Assembly (NCBI GenBank): GCA_003550305.1
Contig: QKYT01000033.1
Location: 184,950-242,263, forward strand
DNA from: Glomus cerebriforme
Lineage: Eukaryota; Glomeromycota; Glomeromycetes; Glomerales; Glomeraceae
Length of the DNA stretch: 57,314 bases
Direction: 5' to 3'
Shown: one piece after another, positions 1 to 12,380 of the stretch
How the letters are laid out: the number at the start of each line of letters is the position of its first letter
How positions within the stretch are numbered: the first letter of the stretch is position 1
Notes under the pieces: model-generated
What the model was told of the DNA's origin: nothing
Seen by the model: the letters and a program-made list of their open reading frames with translations, nothing else
Databases searched by the model: none
Translations under genes and position numbers: made by a program

Positions 1-3000
1 ATTAACTAGAGTAAGCTCTTCATTTGGAGTCTCTTGAAAGTGGTCACAAGTTACTGGAGTTTGAAATTATAATAAATTATTTGGACCTTCATGCTCACTT
101 AATGGATTTCGAAACATAATAAACTGTATTAAAGCATATTTTATTAAAATATTATATAAATAACTTTAAAACAAGTACAATTTAGAATATTTTAAACAAA
201 TATAAAATTTTTAACTTATTACTTCGTCAAATTTATTAAATTCTTAACTTCCTTTTATAGTATATTTCACTTTNCTTTTTAGAGTGTGNCCAAAATGTAA
301 ANAACTTTGAGCTTAAGAATATGATNNGAGTATNATTAACTTTAGAAAGAGACTTGTCAAAACAGGAGGAGACGTAATTAATGATAGGAGCGTGTTGCAA
401 TTATTTTGACGTGTTTATCACGGGATAATCATATGCATAATAATACAATTTCTTAAATATCACATAGATGATATTATGGAAATGAGCTGCATCCGCCCAT
501 ATGTATTAAATAAAAATATGCTAACTACGAGTTATACATTACTATAAATCGTTATATAAACATGCTATATTAACATTATTAATTTTATAATAAAATCTCT
601 CATAATGCTCTTATAAAAGAAAAACTTACCATTTTGTCAATATTATAAATGCGATCAAGTGTATATCAGCTTAAAATCGATTGCAACTTTATTTTTTTTC
701 TAGAAGTGAAGCCAAAAGTACGCTTTTTGCTTCTTCATGTATATAGTACTTATGAATATTATTATAATTTTTAAACTTATATAACCAGCTGTTAGAAAAA
801 GCCAAGTTTTTTCTTAAATATTAAAAGCTTCTGCAAAGATTTTAACCTTTTTCTTTATTAATAACTCTGTTAATATTATACTACTGGCTGTTACATTTTC
901 TACTCATAGATTTATTGCACATTTAAGGACTAGAAACTTGACTTCCTTATACCTAAAGGTTTAAACAGTATCTTCTGCATTTATGACTTTCTATTTGTTA
1001 CTTTGTGATAATATATCTTTAATATTGTGCTTCTGTCAATCTTTAAGTTAGAATACTTTTCATTGAAGTAGTTTGCAATATCTACATATTGTTTACTTTT
1101 ATTTGCTTTTGCTCACTTACAGATTTGACATTTTATATCATTATTTATAGCTGAATGGCGCTGTTTTAATTGGGATCTAATAGAAGGTATAATAAAAGAT
1201 TATGTTTTTTTGTAATTAATTGATCATTTGCTACGAATTTATATGATTTAACATGTTACAAATCGATCCAATGATCAAATGTGTAATAAACTTAATCATT
1301 TTGATGTATCAAACTACCAATTAAAATCATGTGATTACTGTATAAGAAGTTTAATCATTAATAAACATAATATATATATTTAGAACTTTTAAGTGATAGT
1401 GATTATAAGTAATATGAAAGTAATTTAATAGTATTAAAAACTGTTTCGTAAAAATAGATGCTTATAAAAAGGTGTATCTATATAAAGTATGACTATATGG
1501 AGGTATGATTATATAATAAAAATTTGTCAAAACCAAGTACAGAATTTTAGAAGAGTTTAGATAAGCAATCCTATTCAAGCAGTTATTTGTCTAAATTATT
1601 ATTATTTATAATAAATAAAGAAATAGATAATAATTTTTAATATTTGCAGTATTATTAATGAAATTCTAACAAAAAAAAATGTCTGTTATTTTCTGAATTT
1701 TAATAAAACTCTAATAAAAAACTAAAAAATACTTACTTTATAGTAAGTAATAAAAATTTTATTTATAAATAATGAAAGATTTAAAGATAAAAATATAAAT
1801 CATAAGAAAAAATAGGGAAAAGTTTTAGAAATATTAATCTATGAGAATAAAAAAGATAGACTTTTATTAAACTTTTATTGGTTTCAAGTCACATTACACA
1901 AATTATATGTTACTAGTAATTTTTACCAGTGGTAATATGTAGTATTTTCCTAAAAAAAATATGAAAAAGAAATAAATAAGAAAAAGATAATTAAAGTAAA
2001 AATTATTAACTAAGAATAGTTAATAATAAATAATAGTGAAATTCATTTTCTAATAAATTATTAAAAATTCTAAACTAAAAAAAATATATATATATTAAAT
2101 AAGAATTGTATTAGGAGTAATTCTTTTCTGTAATTTTATGACCTTTTTTTTGAAAAAAATAAAAACATAATTTTAAAGCTTTTCTGAATAGTAAAAATTT
2201 TTAGAAGTCTAAGTAAAGATACTTCTATTTTTATTTTACATATAAGTTTAATAATTTAAGTTATTTATATTATACTTTTATAAAATACATTTCAATTTTT
2301 TGTCTTTTTTTTTTTTGAATAACAATTTAACCATTTTTGTACTGGTATATTTGGTTACTCTACATTTCTGGAACAATTGTCTTTGCTTGATTTTGTAAAG
2401 AAAACTATAATTTTACTTTAAGTTTTTATAGATATAAGAAAATAAAAGTAAAATGAAAAAAATAAGATTATTTTAGTATACTATGTATAAGTAAAAATAA
2501 TTCAGCTAATTTGATGAATATTTTTTTTATGAAAATTTAATTTTTTTATTTTTCAGATCCTTTAGATTTTTCTTGGCTTTAAATTTCTTTTGTATTTAAT
2601 GAATTAGTTTAGAAGTTAGAGATAATTAAATGTCAATTGGTAAATTAATATATTATAAAATCATTTTTAGATATTAGGCTATTAATATATATTACTTTAC
2701 CTAAATTGTTAATTATTTATATAATTTATTATATAATTTAGAGCATTAGTAAAGGATTATTTACTGTAATGACTTAACAAAAAATGGTTTATCTCCCATT
2801 TTTGTCCCCATCACAAACATCAATTTTATTTCCTTTTTTTGAAAATGCATCATGATTACATAATATTTTTCTAAAAAATACCCTAAAATATATTAAAAAA
2901 AAAGATCGCGTAATGGCATAACACTTGTATCAAGGTTACGTGATACTTGTGTAGATTGCGTAATACTTAACATATATAAATTAGTCTTAATATTGCGATG

Positions 3001-4018
3001 GCGGACTTAAATAGTTTCCATTTTCCTAGTTTTATACTACCTTATTTTTGCTCTTAAAAAGATGTATTAATTAGTTAAATTTGATAAAAATTATAAAATT
3101 TAAAAATAAAATAAAATAAAAGATAAGATATTATAATCAATACATAAACTTATTAAAGAAGAGTTAGATTAAGTAAAAGCAAGTATTTTTTTTATTATTT
3201 GTATTATAAATATATCTAGAATAAAGGTTTTTGAATAAAGTTTAATAAATCTATCAAAAAGTAATAAGTTTCTTAAATTATTATCTTAATACTGAACCTA
3301 AATAAAGTTAAATCTATTAAAAACTAACCCATAAATAAGTAATACTTTACTAATATATTTATAATAAAGATCTTAGATAAAGATATTACTGTTGGTATTA
3401 TATAAAGTTTTAATATGCATTTAATTAGATAATTTAATATAATCTGTAAGTAATTATATCAATTCAAAAATATTTTAGCTTATGTTATTAAGAACTGATT
3501 AGTGATAGAAATAATTTTATGATTTAATTTAGTTTTCATTTATATATTTAATTTATATAAGTAGAATAAGATTAAAAGTATAATTATATTTAAAATAACT
3601 TATTATACTTATTTATTCTTATAATCTTATTTGTATAAGCAATAGTATAGGTAACATTTTTTTACTTTTACAGTATAAGGATATATTATGGATTTACTAC
3701 TTTATAATTATAATACTTAATAAAATTTACAGTTTATATCTATTTGTTTTCAAAAAAAAAATAAATAAATAAATAAAAATTTTGTTAAATAGTATATTTT
3801 AAATTCAGTATATTCTATATTATTCAGCTAAAATTATAAACATTTAGTCAGTATTAAAAAGTTAATGAAATTAATAAATAAATAATAACTAATTAAATTT
3901 AGACATATAAATTATATTATAGAAATTTAAAAGATTATTGCTATATATATTTTAGCTTATTTTATAATTTTACTTAAGATATCAAATAAAATTTAAAATG
4001 TTATTTTTAATTTTTAGA
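1..4018. other. Gene-free AT-rich stretch of repeat debris
   Basis: No reading frame, RNA gene or complete mobile element could be supported here. The sequence is extremely AT-rich with many homopolymer runs. Scattered ambiguous bases lie near 275-335. Around 1470-1520 there is a possible worn copy of the pogo terminal repeat seen intact at 43,335-43,361 ('gaggtatga.t.tataa'), so part of the stretch is probably old transposon sequence. A few GC-richer islands (for example 2905-3010, with repeated 'gcgtaat') resemble eroded repeat termini, but no pair of ends could be matched. Confidence 0.5.
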
Positions 4019-4151
4019 ATAATGCTCTAGATAATCATTATCTTTACTAGCATTAGGATAAAACTTAAGGCAAAATTAAAAATATAAATATAATTTTACC
4101 CAAAATACTATTTTAATATTAGTAAAGATAATGATTATCCAGATCATATTT
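4019..4151. repeat. Short hairpin (foldback) element
   Basis: Two arms of about 35-40 nt face each other. The left arm contains 'gataatcattatctttact' and the right arm carries its complement 'agtaaagataatgattat', separated by about 55 nt of AT-rich loop. The layout fits a MITE or foldback remnant. No target-site duplication could be defined because the flanks are low complexity. Confidence 0.5.
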
Positions 4152-4262
4152 AGTAATTTTCTAATTTTTATATATAATATATAAAAGAAATATACTAAAT
4201 ACATAAGTATATTATTTAAATTTTTCTATTAAAAAAATTAGAATAATAAATATATATTATTT

Positions 4263-4643
4263 AGGCGATTTCTATTTGTACATAGGGTGTCTAAACACAG
4301 GTCATAATTTTAGCCAGAATTAAATGATCTGCAATAAAATTACCTTTTTGGAATTTTCATGTAATTCAAAATTTGATTTTTGAAAGAACTGAAATAAAAT
4401 TGTTTTTTAATCGTATAACGTAGTACATATTCCAAAAAAGGATACTTTGGCCGGCATTATGAAATCTGGCCAAAATTAAGGATGTGACGAATAAAATGTG
4501 ATGAATGTGATTTCACACCTTGAAAAAATTCTAAGTCCCTAAAATAAATAGAAAAAATAAAACGAAGGTATGACATAGGGGGATAAATTATCATATAGTA
4601 AAAATCACGTGACCCATGTCCAGACACCCCGTATAAATTTAGA
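4263..4643. mobile_element. MULE-related MITE, copy A
   Basis: This non-autonomous element of about 380 bp has imperfect inverted ends. The left end contains 'ggcgatttctatttgtacat' and 'gggtgtctaaacacaggtca'. The right end, read in reverse, contains 'ggggtgtctggacatgggtca'-like sequence next to a CACGTGA box. Its interior ('gatctgcaataaaatt', '...aaatctggccaaaatta...') is homologous to the interiors of the elements at 6780-7150 and 39337-39724. The left 20 nt are identical to the sequence at the left end of the FAR1-MULE at 18919, which links it to that transposase family. It has no coding capacity. Confidence 0.6.
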
Positions 4644-4866
4644 AATTTTCTATTATTTAATATTATAAAAAATTCTATGATTTTTTTATTTATAAATTTA
4701 TTAAAATATTATTATATATTATAAGTAACAATATCCAAAATATTTTGCAAATTTTGAAAGATTAATCTTATATATTTTTTTATGTAAAAAAGGAGAATAT
4801 TATATATAAAAAGAGTACTATAACAAAATTCTGAAAACTCTATAAATAGATTACCATTAAAATAGA

Positions 4867-5618
4867 TAAAGTTATGAGAAAATATTTTGCAAATTATTAC
4901 TTAAATAGTTAAATTACATATATAAAAGAAAGGTAAAACAAATATTATTATAAATATTTTTTTTTTTAACTATTTAGTTAATAAGATTTTGGGTAAAATT
5001 CATATAAAAATTTTAATTTTTTAAAATAACTTTTACAGTACTGGTGGAAAAAACTGCCAATTTTTTGTTTTTTAAAAATCAGTCAGCTAATCAATTTTTT
5101 TTGTAGCACCAATACAAAATATAATATAATTTGATTGTTTATATCATAAACTTAAAATAAATGGTGGCTTAGCTACTACAAATGTAGTACAATGACAATA
5201 TTTAAGGAATGTTGTAACCTAATTAAGAAAACCTAATTAAGAAAATAATTAAAGTTATGAGAAAATATTTTGCAAATTAAATAGTTAAATTACATATATA
5301 AAAGAAAGATAAAACAAATATTAATATAAATATTTTTCTTTTTGACTATTTAATCAATAAGATTTTAGGTAAAATTCATATAAAAATTCTAATTTTTTAA
5401 AACAACTTTTACAGTGCTGGTGGAAAAAACTGACAATTTTTTGTTTTTTAAAAAATCAGTTAGCTGATTAATTTTTTCTGTAGTACCAATACAAATATGA
5501 CATGACTTGATTGTTTATGTCATAAACTTAAAATAAATGGTGTTTTAGTTGCTACAAATGTAGTACAATGACAATACTTAAGAAATATCATAACCTAATT
5601 AAGACTTTATGGAAGGGT
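4867..5618. repeat. Tandem duplication of about 376 bp around a transposon end
   Basis: Two consecutive diverged copies run from 'aaagttatgagaaaatattttgc' (near 4868 and again near 5243) through the Tc1-type terminus and the first 200 nt of the element. Equivalent points, 'cagtactggtgg' at 5036 and 'cagtgctggtgg' at 5412, are 376 bp apart. The duplication therefore spans flanking DNA as well as the transposon 5' end, so it arose after insertion rather than by a second transposition. Confidence 0.7.
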
Positions 5619-6699
5619 GGAATTCATAAAGTCTTAATGCTTCAAAAAACTACTGGTTTTCCTTCAAAATATTATATAAGTGGGTTAAACAGCTTGAAGA
5701 AACAAATAACTTGAAATAAGGAAGTCGTTCAGGCCATTCAAAATGTCTTATTTCTAAGAAATATTGTTATCTTGATCATATTGCAAAAACAAAGAAATAT
5801 GCTTCAAGTTTTGAGATTACTAAACATCTCAAAAAAACATATCCAAGACTTGAAATTGCACTATAAATAGTTAAAAAAAATCTTCAAAAGTTTGGATATA
5901 AAGTTTGTATTCCATGTTCAGTTTCTTTTCTTACTAAAGATACCATTACTCATTATATTACTTGGGTAAATACTCACTAAAAAAAATATTAGAATAAAGT
6001 TATTTTTTTTGATGAATCTACCTTTCAAATATTTCATAATACAACTTAGATACATTATAAAAGTAGTGAACTAAGACCAAAATGTGCAACAGTTAAACAT
6101 CCCTTTAAAGTTCATGTGTAAAGTGTATTTTGTGCAAAAAGAACTGTTAGTTTTTACATATTTACTAAAAATATGAATAGGAAGCTTTACTGAAAGATTT
6201 TAATACAAAATTTATTTGAGCAAGCTTATTAGATCCTTAGTAATGGTTGGATATTCTAATAGGATAATGATCCAAAACATTGTGTTAGGCTTATGATCAG
6301 TTTTCTTGAGAAACATTGTTCACGAATTCTTGATTGGCTATCATACTTTTCAGATCTCAATCCAATCAAAAATTTATGGTCAATAATAAAGAGAAATGTT
6401 GAAAAAAAGGTTAATGTTATAATTAGTAAAAAAATCTATTACTCAAGAGGTTTTTATGTCAACAATAGCAAATAAATAGGAAGCTATTGATAGGAATTTA
6501 TGTCTTAAATTAGTGAATTCTATGTCAACACACATAGATTTAGTGATAGAAAGTGAAAGTGTAACGATAAATTATTGAACTTTTATATACTTAATAAATG
6601 TATTATAGAGTACATAATATTAAATTTTCAAAGAATTTAAATAAAAATTACATGAGATATTTACATTTATTTAATTGTCAGTTTTTTCCGCCAATACTG
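5412..6699 (+). mobile_element. Tc1/mariner family DNA transposon, decayed
   Basis: The element is bounded by inverted termini 'CAGTgCTGGTGGAAAAAACTG' at the left and, in reverse complement, 'CAGTATTGGCGGAAAAAACTG' at the right. Both lie next to TA dinucleotides (5410-5411 and 6700-6701), as expected for the TA target of this superfamily. The length of about 1.29 kb is usual for Tc1-like elements. A diverged duplicate of the left terminus at 5036 comes from the local tandem duplication. The transposase inside is broken. Confidence 0.75.
5990..6475 (+). pseudogene. Tc1/mariner transposase catalytic region, broken
   Basis: Fragments of a DDE transposase survive in order. 'DESTF' near 6012 is the first catalytic Asp region, 'QDNDPKH' near 6262 is the second Asp region, and 'DLNPIKNLW' near 6358 is the usual DLNPIEN(V/L)W block that holds the last acidic residue. 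Here that residue is Lys instead of Glu. Several stops and frame changes separate these blocks; the longest open piece is 6293-6475. The upstream DNA-binding half is not readable. With the last catalytic position lost and multiple stops, it cannot encode an active enzyme. Confidence 0.75.
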
Positions 6700-6779
6700 T
6701 ATATATAGTTTTTAGAATTCTACTATAACCTAAAGTTTTAAATTTATTTTTTTTATTATAAATAATTATATTTATTATA

Positions 6780-7150
6780 GGATTTTATAATTTATCATCA
6801 TGATGATGTATTGCCAGTATTACATGATTTTATAATTCTGGCTAGAATTAAATGATTTGCAATAAAATTATCTTTTTAGAAATCTTGTATAATCCAAAAT
6901 TTTAATTTTCAAAAAAAAAATAAAATTGCCTTTTTGAATTGTATAATGTTATTTAAGATTCAAATAAAAAAATTTGGTCAGCATTATAAAATTTGGGCAA
7001 AATTAAACATATGATGAATAATATGTAATAAATAGTATTTATCATACTTCTAGAATAAATAGTAAAAATAAATGAAAAACTATAGTATAATGCAAGAAAT
7101 GACAAATTATTATATAGTATAAGTCATATGATATAATAGGCAATAAATTA
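6780..7150. mobile_element. MULE-related MITE, copy B
   Basis: This is a relative of the elements at 4263 and 39337. It begins with 'ggattttataatttatcat' and ends with sequence reading 'aaaagtaatttattgcc' in reverse, giving inverted 'taatttat' ends. The interior keeps the shared blocks 'gcaataaaatta' and 'ttggtcagcattataaaattt'. The leading 'ggattttataatttatc' also matches the outer end of the large MULE at 33835-39287, the likely source of the transposase that moved it. It is more AT-shifted than the copy at 39337 and so probably older. Confidence 0.65.
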
Positions 7151-8458
7151 CTTTTTTCTTTATTATATTACATTATTTTATTTAAATTTTATTACATTTT
7201 TCCCAAGAAGTTTAGAAAAGAAAAGTTGCTTTTTTTGCTATTTTCACTAAGAAAGCAGTTTTTTAGTCATAGAAAAAGTATTTCTATACTACTAGAATTA
7301 ATTAGAAAGCTTTAGAAAGTATGAATAATAATCTCTAGTTTAGAGTTTAGATCTATTATTTGAATAGATAATCAATAAAATTGTAATCAAATATTAAGAA
7401 TAAATATTTGAAACAAAAAATTTTAGAATAAATGTTCTTCATAATATTAACTATTTAATATTATAATTTATTTCAATTTTATATATAATAATATACTCAT
7501 TACATACAAATTAAACTTATCTGGATATCTGATAGATATTTTAACCTAAATCCAATTATTATAATATTATAAAAATAAATTAACAAAACTTTATCATTAT
7601 AAATAATCATTAACTTAGTGAGTATTTGCTAAATTATTTAAATCTGCTAATTTTTATCTATAAATCTGAATAATCATTCAATTTATTTTTATCTGTTTAA
7701 ATAACAGATCTAAATTCTACTAAGTTTCTTCACAAGTCAGGTCTATGATAACTTCTAATTATTAACATCTTATTTTAAATTGATACTCAAAGGGCTGTTT
7801 GGTATATATCAAAATCAAAGGCCCTCACCTTAGGTTAAGAATGCTCCCGATTAACTCTGTCAAAAGTCACGTTACCGAAATTTTTTTGGGGTGGGTAGGA
7901 AGTTACAGTATATTGTCTGATATTTAGGCCGAAATTAGAAAATTTTCCTACTTTAGATCATAATTTTTTGATGATCGAATTAAAGGCTCTAAACATATCA
8001 TGAGATCGCTTCACGTGTGAATCCTAATTCTCTGTGCTAAGCCACAGCTTCGGTCTATATTCTAATATCCGAGAAACCGACAGATAAAAATAAGAGCGCC
8101 ACACCGTGGACTTACTTTTAATTTCTTTACATTTGAACACTACCTCCTTCTCAAATGGTTTACCATAATTGTTCAAATAAAATTACTTGTTATTCTAAAT
8201 GGTAAAAGAATACAAGTATAACAAGTATAGTAAACAAATTAAAAATTAAAGCGATGTATAATATCATATTTGTAAACATCATGGAATTATGATTGGATAT
8301 TAGCTTTTACAAAGAAATGTAAAATGTTCATATGACGCATGCAAAAAAAGTATCCTAATTGGCAAATCTGCTAAGCCTCAACAGGAAAGCGCAGATCAAT
8401 TGTTATAAGTAGCAATTAAAATTAACTGTTTTTTGGAGGGGGTTTTTTTTTCCTCAAA
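7151..8458. other. Intergenic region upstream of the glycosyltransferase gene
   Basis: No gene is supported. Composition changes at about 7780: downstream of that point the DNA is less AT-rich and non-repetitive, consistent with the 5' flank of the gene starting at 8459. No TATA box could be assigned with confidence. Immediately before the start codon lies a G-run followed by a T-run (8436-8456). Confidence 0.4.
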
Positions 8459-10830
8459 ATGTCCATTTCAAGTATAAGCGATCTTGAACCTTCGCAAACA
8501 CCAAAGAATATTCTTTTGTTAGGTGAGAATATATTTTATTTCACTTATTTCGCGTAATAATTTTGATATATAAAACTTAAATAAGGTATTTCATAGCGAT
8601 TGGGTCTATGGGGGATGTCCTTCCTTTTGTGAATCTTGGAGTGGGTTTTCGTCAACGTGGACATAATGTGATTATTGCCGCAAATTCTCGATTTCGATCA
8701 TTTATCGAAGAGAAAAGATTCGCATTCAGAGAAGTAATCGTATGGATCAAAAAATTTATCATATAATTTTAGTCGCGTATATCGTTCACCGTTTATTTAC
8801 TATTATCCGTCTCATAGTGGGATATGCAGCACGAATGGGAGAATACTGAATCAGGTGAATTTCTTTTTAAAAAGACTCTTTAGAATAAAATGATCTTATT
8901 AACTTGTTTTATATTTATAGGAAGACGAATGGTTAAGTTTTCTTCATATTCAATATTAGGGTCGCCATTTATGTTCAAATTTTTAAAACAAGGATTTCAA
9001 AAATCATATAGGTAAAAAAATCCCTCGATTATCTTCACGATAACTTGTATTATTATGTATTATTTTACCAAAATGTAATTTTATTATTAGTGATGCTGAG
9101 AACGTTTTGAACAACGTTGACTTTGTAGTTCTTGGTACAGGAGGAGCATATATGTATCCCGAGGTAAGAATTACTTTAATTTTCGTGTTGATTTATTTAA
9201 TTATAACTTAAATTTCCTTTTCATTTAGTGTCTTGTTCGAAAAATTCCCGTTGCTTATGTTTGCTTTTATCCATGGGCAAGTTCGAAAAGTTATGCGGGA
9301 GTATGTATATTTTAAGCGATCCAGTTATATTTATTTGTAAGAATTATGTTTAAATTTTAGCATTTTTATAATTTTTAGGCTGCTTACGGACGTTCATTTG
9401 ATTCGCTACAATGGCTTCCATTTGAACTTAATTTCAAAATATGGAAAACTGTCGTATGTTTAAATTTTCTTTGTAACGTATTATTTATATTTTATTTTAT
9501 TTGTTTAATGATTAATTATTTCATTTGTAGGATTATGTTGCCTCATATTGGTCAGACATCGGTCTTTTACCTGTAAGAAATTCTATTATTACTATTATCA
9601 TTTTTAATAAAGCCTACAAAAAATTAATTAATTAATAATTCCATAACCTTATAACAATTAAAAATAGATTTATAATCAGAGGCTTAAAGAACTTGGATTG
9701 CCAGCAGCAGAAAGACTTCCATGGTTGCCAGGTGGAGCTTTTGAAAAAAATCAAATTCTTGTTATTCACGCGTTGAATAAAAATCTTATCCAAATCCAAA
9801 AAAATCCGTAAGTTTTTTAAAAAAGAATTTTCGTAGATTTTAGGTTTTAATTTTAAATATATTTATAAATAAATATTAACCACTTATAGGCTAAATCCAC
9901 TTGAAGTTCAGTTGGATTATCCGTTTTTAAGTATCAAGGAAGAGTTAAAAGATTATGTTCCTCCCAATGATCTTGTTGAATTCTTATCGCAAGGAATGAA
10001 ACCTATATACTTCGGTTATGGATCAATGCACAGTTTTAGTGACGTAAAATCTCGTGTGAATATATGGCTGGGAGTAATGAAACTTTTACCAGAAAACCAA
10101 AGAGCTTTGTTTTCGGGTATTGGAAAGTAAGTCTTTTTTTATATTGTTATGTGTTGATAAAGTGTTCTGCTTTGTCTAACCTGTAATTTTTTTTTTTAAA
10201 AAACAATAGTTTGGAGATTAAAGAGTTGGATGATGCAATAAAAAGTGGAAGGGTCTTTATTGTTAATCACGTTCCTCACTCTTGGCTATTTCCACGAATA
10301 TCTTGTGTTGTACATCATGGTGGATCAGGTACTACACATGCTGTTGTCAGAGCTGGCATTCCATCTATTGTGGTAAGCATAAAATCTTTTTGTCTGACTA
10401 TATACTAATAAACCGGAATACTTAATAATTTTGGTTTATGAAGGTCCCACATTTTGCAGATCAACCTTGGTGGGCATCAATTTTATATCGTCTTGGAGTT
10501 ACACCTAATACAGGAATACAAGCAAATGCAATTACGGTAAATAAACTTTTAATGGCCTTATTAGATGTATTATCAAATGAAGAAATTAAAGAAAAAGCTG
10601 ATAAAATTGGATCTAAAATAAAAAAAGAACAAAAACGTTCACCAGTTTCAAAAATTGTAACACATATAGAAAAATATTGGGAAAAAATGAACTGGGACGT
10701 ACTTACTTTGGATGATGAACAACAAAAAATAAAAGTAAAGGAAAATGGATATCACATTAATGAAAATCATCATGGAGATGGGATTAAAAATGGACTGAAT
10801 AAGAATGGTATGCAAGAAATTAAAATTTAG
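8459..10830 (+). CDS. UDP-glycosyltransferase, sterol 3-beta-glucosyltransferase-like (12 exons)
   Basis: Predicted to transfer a sugar from a UDP-sugar to a lipid or sterol-like acceptor. Exons, set by GT-AG sites and frame: 8459-8522, 8597-8733, 8818-8854, 8921-9011, 9091-9163, 9229-9300, 9379-9453, 9531-9572, 9668-9807, 9890-10126, 10210-10372, 10444-10830. They total 1518 nt and encode 505 aa in one frame. The N-terminal 'IGSMGDVLPFVNLGVGFRQRGH' block (from about residue 22) is the GT28-type acceptor-domain loop. 'HHGGSGTTHAVVRAGIPS' from about residue 358, followed by 'PHFADQPWWA', is the nucleotide-sugar binding signature with its conserved His, Gly-rich loop and Asp-Gln. The last 80 or so residues are hydrophilic and not conserved-looking. 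There are no GRAM or PH domains, unlike yeast Atg26, and no membrane span. The acceptor cannot be read from sequence. The start is the first ATG ahead of the Rossmann strand. It is the only intact host gene in the first 45 kb. Confidence 0.85.
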
Positions 10831-12380
10831 ATTAATTTGTAATTTTATTATTTATTGGCATTTATTTATATTTTATGAAAAATGTTATAGAATTTTATAG
10901 AATTTGATTTATTTATATTTAATAATTTAGTATTTTGTATCTGATATGGTTTATTTATAAATTAATTAATAATATAAAATCAATTATTTATTTTTATTAA
11001 CCAATGCATAATTCTGTATAATTTTACAATTCTGATTAACCTTTTTATCAGGGCTAAAAATAGTACTGTAAATTCTAAAAAAAAATCTGAAATTTATATT
11101 GCAGATTTTTTACTAAAATCAACAGATTCTTATTTAACAGAAATTTTTTGTATATATTATTATATATATTTGAAGCGGAATATCTGTCCCCCCCCCCCGC
11201 GTCACACTTCATTTTCCATTTTTCCTGATAAATAGGATTTCACCTATCGAAAACATTCCAAGTCCCTAGAATACTTACCAGTTATCTGTCACATGCATAA
11301 TTTCTTAATGCCATAATTCCGGCCAAAAATTTTACGAAAATCACGTGATTCTGCTCCACTTTAGACGTACCCTATTTTTAGAAGCAGGATTGTACCTCAA
11401 TTGTATGACCGAAAAGTTACTTCATAAATCAGTAGATATCTAATTACTTATCATTTTCATCTAATTAATCATTTTTTCTCGTACTGATAAATTACTATGC
11501 TTGTTATAACAGTTATCAAATCAAGAGTCTATCGAGTCAGAAAAGTATATATATTTAACTTTCTAAAACAAACTTACAAATTTTCTATTAAATAAGAAGC
11601 TTACAATGTTTACCATTTACTGAAGACACTTTATACAAAGATTCGCATAGAATAGATTATTTCATAGTATAAATGATAAGTAATAAATTTATTTAAAATG
11701 TACTAATTTTTTACTTAATCCAAATAAAGTTACCAGAAATTTTCAAGATTATATCCCAATCATTTGGTTTATGATTACTACCATTGAAGGAAGCATGTTA
11801 AAATTGATTCATTTTATTATAAAGGAAGTTAAACAAGCAGTTGAACCACTTGGAAAAGTATTTAAAATAAAAATTAAAGATAATAATAAAGTATTTGAAA
11901 TGAAAATTAATGATAATAATAAAGTACTTGAAATAAAAATTGAAGATAATAATAAAGTAAGTTATTACAAAATTACTTATTCTCTAATATAAGTACCTAA
12001 TTACTAATGTTAAACATCTCATTCAATCTAAAAATTGGATAAGGTAGAGAATCAGTTTGATAAAATAGAAAATTAGTTTCTTAAATTTTCTAAAAATATT
12101 GGATATATGATAGTATTATTAGAAAATTTTCACAAAGGATCAAAGAAATGAATTTAAATATCATAGACTAATAATCTTCTCTTAATTTACTCTTAAGCAA
12201 AATTTCTAAATTAGTTAAAAATCAATTACAATTATATAAATTTTACAATAATTTTAAGCTATAGTATCTCATAAAAGCCAAATAAAACAAGAAAATTATT
12301 TTATACTTTTATACTTTACATATTAATATTTTAAATCCTAACTTTTTGCAATTTGATTTTTCTGACCTTCTTTCTAATTT
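10831..12380. other. Intergenic region with transposon fragments
   Basis: After the stop codon the DNA returns to AT-rich repeats. At 11195-11375 there is a truncated MULE-type MITE end ('cattccaagtccctagaatac', 'ataattccggcc', 'aaaatcacgtgatt', 'ctttagacgtaccct'), which matches part of the element at 39337 and a fragment at 44938. A C-run of about 11 nt lies just before it (near 11190). At 11860-11960 a 33-nt unit is repeated three times in frame and would encode 'KIKDNNKVFE'-like repeats. No start context or conserved domain supports a gene there. Confidence 0.5.
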
